Made by a program: the position numbers and the translations under genes
Part shown: piece after piece, positions 1 through 10,638 of the stretch
Layout: every line of letters begins with the position of its first letter
How positions within the stretch are numbered: position 1 is the stretch's first letter
DNA from: Glycine soja
Lineage: Eukaryota; Streptophyta; Magnoliopsida; Fabales; Fabaceae
Assembly (NCBI RefSeq): GCF_004193775.1
Contig: NC_041005.1
Coordinates: 13,797,865 to 13,861,864 of the forward strand
DNA: 64,000 bases
Direction: 5' to 3'
Notes under the pieces: generated by a model
What the model was told of the DNA's origin: nothing
Databases searched by the model: none
Seen by the model: the letters and a program-made list of their open reading frames with translations, nothing else

Positions 1-193
1 TGAGGATGCCAAGGTTCTAGCAAAGAGCTACTACATTTTTTTAGTGTTGCTTGAACATGTATATGGTTTTTATTCTAAAAACTATTTGTAAGATTAGTAG
101 ATTGTATGATAGGAATATTAAAATGCGATTTTGTATTGAATGTGATGTGATTTGTCTTAACCAGCCTTATGTTGCAGGATGCTTCAGAATATC

Positions 194-1293
194 TGTTGGA
201 CAAGTGGCCTCAATAACTTAAGAGGGGGGGTGAATTAAGTTTCAAAATTTCCCACTAACAAACTTTTAACCCCCTTCTAAATGATAGGCTCAGAATGTAG
301 AAGAAGAAACATCAATCAATTTAATAATGTTATTTAAACATGCAAGACAAAATTGATTGCAATAACATAAATGAGATGTGGGAAGAGAGAAATGCAAACT
401 CAATTTATACTAGTTCGGTCACTTCTCGTGCCTACGTCCAGTCCTCAAGCAACCCACTTAAGATTTTCACTAACTTTGTAAAAATCTTTTTTACAACTTC
501 TGAACACTCGAGGGATCCTTTTCCCTTGTGTTCAGAAAACTCACAATTCAAGAGACAAACAGCCTCTTGATCTTAATAAGTCTTTAAGGAAAGTACAAAT
601 GTTTTTCTCTCTTTTAGAGAAGAAGATACAAGATGAAATTCTTGAATGAATTCTCAATAGATTTGCAAGTGTTTGCCCAAGAGATGTTAAGAGAGCGTTT
701 GACAATTAAGTTCTCTTAGAATATCTCTCTCTTACGTTTCGAAGTCAAACATACATATATATAGGCCCTTCGTGCCTTTTCAAAATGGTTTGAAGAGATG
801 TGTCTTTTCAAAAAACTTTTTCTGAAATTTTTCACTGGTAATCGATTACACAGTTATATTTTGAAGGGTCATGTCTTTTCAAATTGAATTTCAAGAGTTC
901 CGTTGCTGGTAATCGATTACACATTCAAAATTTCAAATTTCAAACCCTTTTAACAAGCTAATTTGCAAACTTGTCTTCTGGTAATCGATTACACTGCCTG
1001 GTAATCGATTACCAGGGCCTTGATATGTTGGAGACAATGTGTTTTGAGGCAAAAGCTGATCTTGAATTAATCTTGAAGCAATGCTTGTTTGTTGAAGCAA
1101 CCTTGTATTAATCTTGAAGTAATGATTAACCTTTGAATGGTTGTTGAAGTAATCTTGAAAGCAACCTTGTTTAATTATTCGTTGTCATCATCAAAATCAT
1201 GTATTCATACATTCACAATCTCCCCCATTTTGATGATGACAATCATTATCAAGTGAATTCTTCTCAGCATCATCAAAATCTGCATTATTCACA
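194..1293. mobile_element. Probable solo LTR inserted in an exon
   Basis: The insertion starts TGTTGGACAAG and ends TTCACA. It separates two halves of a coding-like exon. The flanks are ATATC on the left and ATATG on the right, an imperfect 5-bp target duplication with one mismatch. The exon reads through (CAG AAT ATG GAT) if the insert is removed. No protein-coding internal region is present, so a single LTR is the simplest reading. Near the right end is CTCCCCCATTTTGATGATGA, a sequence I associate with legume copia-type elements. The superfamily is not proven. Confidence 0.55.
838..1012. repeat. Four copies of the palindrome GTAATCGATTAC
   Basis: The 12-bp perfect palindrome GTAATCGATTAC occurs at 838-849, 909-920, 981-992 and 1001-1012, each preceded by TG or CTG. 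All copies lie inside the 194-1293 LTR-like insertion. A protein-binding role is possible but not shown. Confidence 0.85.
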
Positions 1294-1724
1294 ATATGGA
1301 TTCACCATGTGTAAGTTTGAGTCAACTTAGTGATGGTGCAGTTAGTGCAGAGGTTGATTTTCTTGAAGTTACACCAAAGAAAAAGATTGAATGGATTAAA
1401 GATTTCAAGGAGGTAATAATATGATATAATGTGCAGTATATGCATAAACATTTGAAATTTATTGTTATATTAGATAAATACCAATCTTGTATAAATTCTT
1501 CATTTTTTCACACTTATGATGTTATGTCTTTGTTCTTTCACCAGTAAATTGGTCTCTCTGAACCAGTTTTTAACCAACTAAGACTAATTTTCATGCAAAA
1601 GTTTGGAAAGGAGTTGCCACAGGACCTAAAGTCATATTCGCATATCATGAAGGCCAAATTTTGGCTACAACTATTCATTTCCTTTCACATTCTTACAATA
1701 TCCAAGTTGAGGCCCTAGCACTGA

Positions 1725-2277
1725 GATGGAGTATTGAGATGACTACTACTTTACATTCATAACATGGCTTTGTTTTATTTCACATAATTTGTTTCCAATA
1801 TTGCAATACCTAGCACATAAACACATCAAAGGGGATTTTAATGCTAACAGAAGTTCTGGTGAATGGATCCACGTATAAATAAGCAAGTTGAACGTCACAT
1901 CCATTCCATTTTCTCATGTAGCAATATCCATGTATCTCATTTATATTAGTCACATGATAGTATCCCCATAGACAAATTAGGGAAGCAAATAGAAATGACT
2001 ATTCACATTATTTGTGACCACGAATAGCCATGACATGTTGGGATGAAATTTAAGTGTACTACTATTAAAATATAATTCTTTACCACCAAGGATCATAAAA
2101 AGGATAGCATTTGGTGACTATTGAATGAGTTGGAATTGGGCATATTTTCATTATATAAAATCCTTAGAATCCTGGTTACAAATCATGAATCAAATTGTGA
2201 ATCATTAAGCTAATTTTTTAGTCATAAATCGCACCAAAACATAAAAATGAAAGGCACAACAAGAAATAGGTGGAAAC

Positions 2278-2336
<59 letters not shown>

Positions 2337-2852
2337 TTCGATGTAAAAAATTTCAACTAGGAATTTTAAAAAAATCCATATGTCTCCCAAAAAAGTCATA
2401 CTTGAGCCATGCCATCAACTTATATAGAAGCTAATAAATTTAAAAATAATAAAATTAAAATGGTCTCAAGTAACATCCTTCTTTCCCATTCTTTCCTTTG
2501 AAGCCATATAAGATGACTGTACAAAGCTTGTGTTTCAAAAAAACAAAAAACAGAGCAAGGATATATCCAAATAATGAGTATATGGTGTGAGCAAGTGATT
2601 ATGTAAAGCGTTGTTTCTAAAAAAATAAAAAAATCAAAGCAATGAAACAACAGTGTTTAGAGTGAGTGACACTGCATAGGGTTTATTTAGTGGGACTCCC
2701 TCAGATTCTTTTACATTAGCAATTTAAGTTAATCTAAAATTTCAATTTCTTTAATAAAAAAATGGAAAAAGATAAGCAAAAAAGAAGAGGAAAAAAAAGC
2801 TGAACCATTGAATGTTGCAGTTGGTATCAATGAAACTATGATAATATAAATG
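1725..2852. other. AT-rich intergenic DNA
   Basis: No gene was recognised. The minus-strand open frame at 2420-2650 has no family resemblance and lies in low-complexity sequence. The only clear structure is the TA tract at 2284-2331. Confidence 0.6.
2284..2331. repeat. (TA)n microsatellite
   Basis: About 24 uninterrupted TA units. Confidence 0.95.
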
Positions 2853-5196
2853 TTTTTTCTTTCTTTTTTTAGCTTAACTAATTTTTCAAATACTTGTGTT
2901 ATTTATTATAGAGAACATGAATAAAATATAATGAATGAGAATTGTGTAAATAATTTTTTTTCTTTCTTGCTTATTATCTTATCACTTAACTAATTTATTG
3001 AATATCTTATTTTATTTAACATAGAAAGTATAAATAAAATTAGTATATAAAATCAAATTATAGGCAAATGATGTATTTCTTATTTATTTTCTTCTTACTG
3101 ATATAGATAAATAAATAAAATACTTGGACAAATTTTAAATTTTTTATACTATGTATACGTAAATTTGTTAAATATAAAAGATATGTAAAATATAAAACAT
3201 GAGGAAGAAAAATTTGCGTAATGAGAGCAAGTAGAAAAAACTTATACTTAATTCACGGGCATGAATAATTTAGTTGAAATCAAATGAACAAATAAATTGT
3301 TATGATAAAATAATATATTTTAATTCATTTTTATAATTTTTGTAATGTGTTTTTTTTCTTTTTTTACTTAACTTATTTTTTTAATACTTTGTTTTACTTA
3401 ATATGGAGAATACAGATAAACTATTTTTTTCACGGAAGAATATGAATAAAATATAACTAATGGGATTAATGTAAATGTTTTTTGGTTTATTTCTTGCTTA
3501 TTGTCATTTCACTTAACTAATTCATTAAATATTTTATTTTCTTTAAAATACCAAGTATAAGTAAAATTAATGTCTAAAATTTATATGTAAAATGATGAGG
3601 TGGGATTTTTCTTTCCTCTTCTTCTCCCAGCAAATTACGTAAACAATCCAAAAATGATGTTTTTAAGAAGACAAGTAACAAAACTTATACTTAATTTGTG
3701 GATATAAACATTTTTCTTAAAGATAGAAATAACATTTAAAATAAAAAAATATGAAATTTATTTTTAAAACAAGTAAGAAAATCTATACTTAATTTACGGG
3801 GAAGAATATTTCAACTAAAGATAGAAATTATATATTCAAATATAAAATATTAAGGTAAATTTTTTTTAATCCTCCAAATCATCATAGGAAAAAAGTCTTG
3901 ACTAGTATGAAGTTCAACTCGGGGTAAATAAAGTCTAATCGTTATTTCCGTCGAACTCAAATACTATCCTAAAGAAGATTCTTTTAAAAAACAAGTAACA
4001 AAATTTATACTTAATTTAAGGGGAGTAACTTTTTCACTAAAGATAAAAAAAATATAAAATATCAAGATGATTTTTAAAAGAAAGTAAGAATATCAATACT
4101 TAATATACGATAATAATTTTTTTGCCAAAGATAGAAATTATATATAAAATACAAAAGACGGAAATGATTTTTTTAAAGAAAATAAAAAAAACTATATTTA
4201 ATTGTGAGGAGTAAATTTTTTCCTGATTAATATATATATTTAATTACAAAACTATGAGAAATTTGAATCAATTGAATTATAATTATTAACTTCTCAAATT
4301 AGAGTGAAAACTTTTTAAGAAAATAATTATTTATTTTAAATTTAAATCACTTTAAACAAACATTATTAACTTCTCTTTTATGTAATTTTTTTATGTCGAA
4401 TTAAAATTTAAATTTTTAGAAAGAAAATATACTATATTATAATTTATATATGATATTAAAGTGTTGGAATCTTTGATTATTTTTTAAATTATTATAATAG
4501 AATTTTTTTTCTTTTTTTTAGTTTAACTAATTTTTCAAATACTTTGTGTTATTTAATATAGAGAATATGAATAAAATATAATGAATGAGAATTGTGTAAA
4601 TAATTTTTTTTCTTTCTTACTTATTATCTTATTACTTAACTAATTTATTGAATAACTTATTTTATTTATCATAGAAAGTATAAATAAAATTAATATCTAA
4701 AATCAAATTATAGGCAAATGATATATTTCTTATTTATTATCTTCTTACTCGTATAAGTTCTTTTTTTACTTACTAATTTTTGAAATACTTTATTTTACTT
4801 AATATGAAAAATACGGATAGACTATTTTTTTAACGGAAGAATATGAATAAAATATAACTAATGAGATTAATGTAAATATTTTTTTGTTTATTTCTTGCTT
4901 ATTGTCTTTTCACTTAACAAATTAGTTGAATATTTTATTTTATTTAAAATACTAAATATAAGTAAAATTAATGTCTAAAATTTATATGTAAAATGATGAG
5001 GTGCGGTTTTTCTTTCCTCTTCTCCCAGTGAATTATGCAAAAAATATGAAAATGGTGTTTTTAAGAAGACAAGTAACAAAATCTATACTTAATTTGTGGA
5101 ATGAACATTTTTCTTGAAAATAGAAATAACATATAAAATAAAATAAAATATGAAATTTATTTTTAAAACAAGTAAGAAAATCTATACTTAATATAC
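2853..5196. repeat. Diverged direct segmental duplication, about 1.65 kb apart
   Basis: The block at about 2853-3795 recurs at about 4503-5196. Matching landmarks are GAGAATTGTGTAAATAATTT followed by CTTATTATCTTA, then CGGAAGAATATGAATAAAAT, then AAATGATGAGGTG followed by TTTTCTTTCC. The right copy lacks roughly 240 bp (the equivalent of 3105-3344). Between the copies, shorter versions of the motif TATACTTAATTTA-GGGG recur several times (near 3790, 4010, 4100, 4195). No coding capacity was seen. Confidence 0.8.
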
Positions 5197-5575
5197 AAGG
5201 AGGAATATGTCAACTATATATACAATTTTCATAGTGGAGAATATGAAATACAACTTCAACAATCAGGTTAACTTTGGTCTTCAATTGGTAAATTATATTA
5301 CTCATGCATTAGTACTTCAATTATTCAAAATAGTTTTACACGTATTGAATTGTTATTTTGTATTTTTTGAGTATAAGCACAAATTTTGTAAAACAAGTTA
5401 GTACAACAACTGAATTTATGTGTAATTTGTACAAAGAAACTTAACATAATATATCAAACATCAGATGAAATAATAACAACATCATGGTATCTATAGTTCA
5501 TGCAAAGATTTCTGGCATTCAAAGCTCAAGAAAATGTGCAAGATTAACAAACTCAACCTCCTCAGTCCTCTTCTC
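5197..5575. other. Intergenic DNA, nothing recognised
   Basis: A 64-residue open frame at 5207-5401 has no recognisable motif and is probably chance. Confidence 0.5.
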
Positions 5576-5580
5576 TTAGC

Positions 5581-6134
5581 TGTTAGAAAATTAAAATAAA
5601 ATAAAGGAAATAAATGAGATGAAAATGCAAAGTCTTAAATTAAATAACAAAACAATAATACCAAAATAATTTCAGTTGATAGAACATGAATCAACATGCA
5701 TATATCATACAATAAGCACAAAGGAAAATAATTTAAGGGAAAAAATTTTAATAGCCTGGGTTAAAACGCGCAAACGCTATCCTTAGAGAGAAAAGGATTC
5801 CACTACACTGGTAGGAGAATTTAATTGCGCTTCTCTCCCAAGATACGACAACCCGTTGGTTTCAATTGTGTAAGGATCCCTGAACCTTATGCAACTACAA
5901 AAATCTGAGTGTTGGAAACCAACTTACAGATATCAAAACAAATGTAACAACTTACTGATATCAAAACAAACATAACAAATTGCATTGACTCATTAAAGCA
6001 AAATCTTAGAAAATATAAGAAATCTAATTTTACTTAATAGATTCTAAAACAAATAGTTTATTTTATAAAAATAGAATTAATATGAGTAACATATTTTTAT
6101 AAATTTTAAATTATAAAACAAATATTTACTAACA
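5581..6134 (-). repeat. 3' LTR of the copia element
   Basis: The LTR is 554 bp. From about 5800 to 6134 it matches the right-hand LTR, sharing GATACGACAACCCGTTG versus GATGCGACAACCCGTTG, AAAGCAAAATCTTAGAAAAT, and the terminal block ATATTTACTAACA. It lacks about 140 bp present in the right copy at 8735-8875. Confidence 0.7.
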
Positions 6135-6782
6135 TTTCCCCACATAATTTAAAATTTTAATATATGTATATATATATATATATATATTAAATAATTTGTA
6201 TAGAAACGTAAAAGAAAGAGCAAGTGATATTATATTTCGGTATAAGGAACCTTCCGGGTTTGAGTCTTATACCTAGTGTTTATGAACTTCTGCCCAAGAA
6301 AAATGTAGTGACTTAATTGTCTTGAACTACACCTTCTTTAACCGTACTTTAGTACACAACCCCTACAATATTGGTGTTCATTTCGGTTCTAATCAGTGGT
6401 AGCGCGTTACATGGCCTTGCGCGTGTATCTTGTTTTGTGAGTGCCACTTAGAGATTAGCCCATATCTCACCGTGGCCGCCCCACCACCACACTCACTAGG
6501 TGAATCCTCAAAGAGTGGTTTGTGACCCCTACCCCTACAATAATTGTCATCGGATTCATTAAAAGGTATTTTTTTTAACCAAAAAATACACATATATAAA
6601 TATTTCAACCTTAATATTGCCACAATTTATAATACACCTCGTCATAGGAATAAGAAACAGAACAACTCCGCAAAAAAATTTATTTTGGTGTACTTTTTAG
6701 TCAACAATAAATTTCGTTGTTACCCGTTGAACTCCATTCATGGGATCACCAATCACACGAAGACAGGTGTCCATTGTTGTAA

Positions 6783-8150
6783 CTAAATAATAGGCTCTAG
6801 TCTCATTCCCCTCGATGACTCAAGTACTTGTTGGCGTGTCAACCCTTTTGTAAGCGGATCCGCAATATTGTTTTCTGACCTGACAAAGTCAAGAGAAATG
6901 ACACCATGAGAAATCAAATGTCTGATAGACTTATGTCTCACTCTTAAGTGTCTTCTTTTTTTCATTAAAATTTTTGCTAGTAACTTTAGATATAGCAACT
7001 TGACTATCACAATGCATTGGAATTAAAGGTATAGGCTTACTCAACAACGGCAAATCACATAACAAATTTTTAAGAAACTCAGCTTCACTAGTAGCAGTAT
7101 CTAAAGCAATAATTTTTGCTTCCATGGTAGAACGTGCAATAATAGTTTGTTTAGCATATTTCCATGATATTGTACCACCAACTAAAGTAAAGACATAACC
7201 ACTTGTCGATTTTGTTTCATCGAAATCAGAAATCCAATTTGCATCACTAAACCCCTCAATTACCAATTCTACAAAGCCTTCTGGTTGGCTCATATAAATT
7301 TCTTCTTCAAATTCACAATTTAAAAAAATAGTTTTTATGAATTTATAAATTAAAAACACAAGCAAGTGCAATTAAAACTCTAACAGTAGTAACTTTAGAA
7401 ACAGAAGAATATGTATCAAAGAAATCTACACCTTCTATTTGTTTACAACCAATCACAACAAGTCTTGCCTTAAATTTTTCTATAGATCCATCAGTTCTTA
7501 ATTTCTTTCGGAAAATCCACTTACAACCTATGCTTTTACAACAAGGGCGAAGATTAGTAAGAAACCAAGTTTTATTAGTTTTTAGAGAACTCATTTCATC
7601 ATTAATAGCTTCTTTCCAAAAAGGTGCATCAATAGATCCCATGGTCTCACCATAAGTTTTAGGATCATCTTCAAGTATAAAAGAACAAAAATCAGAACCA
7701 AAATCCTTAATTTTTTTAGATCTTTTACTCCTCCTAGGTTCAAAAATAATGTCCTTATTAGCATTATTGCAAGATGATAAATTAGAACAAGTATCACAAA
7801 CAAATTTAGACAATTTATTTTTCAAAGGAAAAACATTTTCAAAAAAGTGGCATCTTTAAACTCCATAATAGTACTATTAGAAATTTTGGACACTTCTGAA
7901 TTAACAAAACCAAGAATCTATAAGTAATACTCAACAAACAATTAACTGTTTTTGGTCCAATTTTTCTTTTCTTATTAATAAGAATGTTAACCTTTGCTAG
8001 ACATCCCCACACTTTAAGATATTTCAGATTTGGTTCTCTTTTTCTCTATAGCTCTTAAAGGGTTTTTTCAAAAAATTTATAAGGTACCATATTAAGAATA
8101 TGACATGCAGAATATAAACCTTTACCCAAGTGTTCATCTTATTGCTTTGT
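6783..8150 (-). pseudogene. Copia pol remnant: integrase tail, RT start, RNase H
   Basis: Read from 8150 downward on the minus strand: an integrase C-terminal stretch (LKYLKVWGCLAKV, KKRKIGPKT), then the start of the RVT_2 domain (WKEAINDEMSSLKTNKTW, CKWIFRKK, FKARLVVIG), then [13 protein letters not shown]. The frame then jumps straight to the RNase H region ([61 protein letters not shown]). The RT core that should carry the catalytic YVDD is missing between EGFV and FSDANW. Frameshifts separate the blocks near 7360 and 6970, and stops occur upstream of 7825. The protein cannot be functional. Confidence 0.85.
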
Positions 8151-8619
8151 GTGTTCTATTTTCACGTTTTTTTTTTTTTATCAATGAGCTATATATAGAA
8201 AGCAACCAAACACCAATGTGTAGCAACAAAATACTTGCAGCAATAACAATAACGTTAAACAATAGAAATTAAAAATCAAACAACAAACCTCTTAATTTTA
8301 AAGACTTGTAACGTTCACAAAGGAATTTGGCCAAGATAGTTTCCTAACATAGGAATGTAAGTAGTGAGATGCTTTTAGTTTTTCACAGAAACTAATTCTA
8401 AAAGCATTTTATCTTTAAAAAACATAATTGATAAACAAAATATATTTTAATTTTAAATTTCAAATTATAAGAAAATATTTTTCAACAATCTCCTACTAAT
8501 TTAAAATTTAAAGAAATGAAATAATATAATAAAAACATTTTTTAATGGAGCATAATACATTGGGTTTTCATCCATCAATTTTTTAGGCTTACTAAAAAGG
8601 GACTCAATCATATCCATGA

Positions 8620-9126
8620 TAGATATTTTGGAAAACTCCCCCACTCCACGAGTAGGAAAATTTGATTGTGCTATTCTCCCAAGATGCGACAACCCGTTGA
8701 TTTCGATCGTGGGCAGCGAAAAGATCCCCAAACCTTCTGAACACCAATGTTCTTGCTCTCAACAATAAGTTTTTTACAAGAAAAGGAAGAGAAAAATTTA
8801 GCGAGAAAGAAATCAAAATTGTTTTCCTGCTTGTATTGTCTAGAGAGGATGAAATATATATAGACATAGACCCCCTTATGCAACAACAACAAAAATCTGA
8901 CCATTGAAAACCAACTTACAGATGTCAAAATAAACATAACAACTTACCGATATCAAAACAAACGTAACAAGTTGTATTGACCCATTAAAGCAAAATCTTA
9001 GAAAATATAGGAAATCTAATTTTACTTAACAAATTCTAAAACAAATAGTTTATTTTATAAAAATAGAATTAATACAAGTAACATATTTTTATAAATTATA
9101 AATTATAAAATAAATATTTACTAACA
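8620..9126 (-). repeat. 5' LTR of the copia element (inner end unclear)
   Basis: This matches the 3' LTR from about 8640 to 9126 and ends CTAACA at the target duplication. No TGTTAG inner terminus or tRNA primer-binding site was found next to it, so the inner end seems truncated or rearranged. Minus-strand open frames here lie within LTR sequence and are not counted as genes. Confidence 0.6.
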
Positions 9127-9303
9127 TTAGCAACACAATAATATCGAAGAAACATGTCTTTAAAGCAGGGTTAGTCGTGTCAACTTTAATGCAACAATAC
9201 AATATAAAATTAGTTTTTCTTTAAATTGAATCGTATAAGAATTATAATTAGTGATAGTTTACAATAAATCAATATGTATGTGTATTGCATGGGCTCTAAT
9301 ACT

Positions 9304-9306
9304 AGT

Positions 9307-9366
<60 letters not shown>
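9304..9366. repeat. (GT)n(TA)n compound microsatellite
   Basis: A GT run passes directly into a TA run. Confidence 0.95.
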
Positions 9367-9370
<4 letters not shown>

Positions 9371-10173
9371 AGAGCACAATTAGAAGTGCAAATGATTACA
9401 AAAGAAGGTTATCACTAAAAGTCGTGCTCCCTAAGAAGACTGAATCTTAACATACCCATATAGTATGCAGAGTTGGCTTAAGACCCAAGCAGCCCAAGCA
9501 AGGGCTTTAGGCTCCCAAAAAAAAAGGTCCCAAAATTTTTTTTAGTACTAATATACCTCAAAAAAAATTTATTGTAAAATTATGTTTGAAAATAATTTTA
9601 ATTAAAATATTATAAGTAACTATTAATCTTTTATTGGCACCGTAAGTAACAATTAATGAGCTACAACTCTTTACCAATTTCATAGCTTTGTTTAGAAAAT
9701 GAAATTTAATAGTTAATAGCTAAAGAAACACAAAAGCTTTTCTTTTATTTCTATTCTCTTCCTATTCAATTCTAATTTTGTCTTCTTTTCTCACTGTCTC
9801 TCATACTTCTCTGTCTTTTCACCTACTTCTTCAGTTTACTTGATTATTGTTTCACTTTAACACATTAGTCAATAACTCCTCAATACCTATGTTTATTCTC
9901 ATCTCTTATGTGCATGTGTCTCTATTTGGAGGGTAGAGGGAACAGTTGGCATTTCTTTCCTTTGAGTGTGTCAATATCAGGTAAAAGTCAAAAATAGAAC
10001 TCATTGTACTCTTATTTACTCAAATTTTCTTTTGTTGATTATTATTACATACTTTCATGTTCCTTTATCAAATTATAATTGTCTTTTCTATTGAAAAGTG
10101 TTAATTGAATAATCTAAAATCTTATACATATAGTAATAGCCTCATTATTGTATTGACAAATGACAAGTTATAT

Positions 10174-10179
<6 letters not shown>

Positions 10180-10231
<52 letters not shown>
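10180..10231. repeat. (TA)n microsatellite inside the hAT element
   Basis: About 26 TA units in the 5' non-coding part of the element. Confidence 0.95.
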
Positions 10232-10232
<1 letters not shown>

Positions 10233-10638
10233 TTTCTACCCCAAATCCTGATGAATTGCGAGATTGATATCAAAATAAGTTTATTTTTTATTGTTTTACT
10301 AATGAATAATGATTAATCTCAAAATAATTTATGCAGATTTAACAAAAAGGTTGAAATTTGAAAATTAAGTTTAAGCACTTACCAAAGAAGAGAAAGAGAC
10401 TTGAGACTTCAAGATACTACGGTCAAGTTCATTTTCTTAACAACCAAAATCAGGTTTTATTGTTTTAGCTCATTCTTATTTTATATACTCATCTTTGAAG
10501 TGTTTTATATATTATAATTTTTAATTTCATACAAAAATATATATAATAAGTATGTCAACTAGAAAATATGAATAAGGTTATTTAAAACTTCAGAAAAAGA
10601 GAAGAGTTGAGGCTTTAATTGCATCGCAAAAAGGAGCT

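Larger units (their letters stand above)
2..1721 (+). pseudogene. Unidentified host gene fragment split by an LTR insertion
   Basis: Three short coding-like blocks can be read on the plus strand. Bases 2-34 encode EDAKVLAKSYY. A block begins after a TTGCAG acceptor at 178 and is cut at about 193. It resumes at about 1298, reading NMDSPCVSLSQLSDG and on to KKKIEWIKDFKE, and ends at a GAG|GTAATA donor near 1412. A third block follows a TTCACCAG acceptor at 1545, contains FNQLRLIFMQKFGKELPQDL, and stops at 1721. The third block opens with TAA in the expected phase, so the gene looks decayed. I do not recognise the family. Codon-like composition and splice signals support a former gene, but the exon assignments are inference. 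Confidence 0.4.
5581..9126 (-). mobile_element. Decayed Ty1/copia LTR retrotransposon with 5-bp TSD
   Basis: The element starts TGTTAG at 5581 and ends CTAACA at 9126. It is flanked on both sides by TTAGC (5576-5580 and 9127-9131), so it is one insertion. The coding strand is minus: integrase C-terminus, reverse-transcriptase N-terminal part and RNase H read from about 8150 to 6783. A purine tract on the sense strand (GTGGGGAAA) lies just before the 3' LTR near 6135-6143. At 3.5 kb it is much shorter than a complete copia element. Gag, protease, most of integrase and the RT core are missing. A third LTR-end-like sequence at about 8400-8487, followed by a polypurine-like tract, suggests internal rearrangement. 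Confidence 0.8.

Noticed and set aside
8501..8937. Three overlapping minus-strand open frames
   Set aside because: They lie in the copia 5' LTR region and show no protein similarity.
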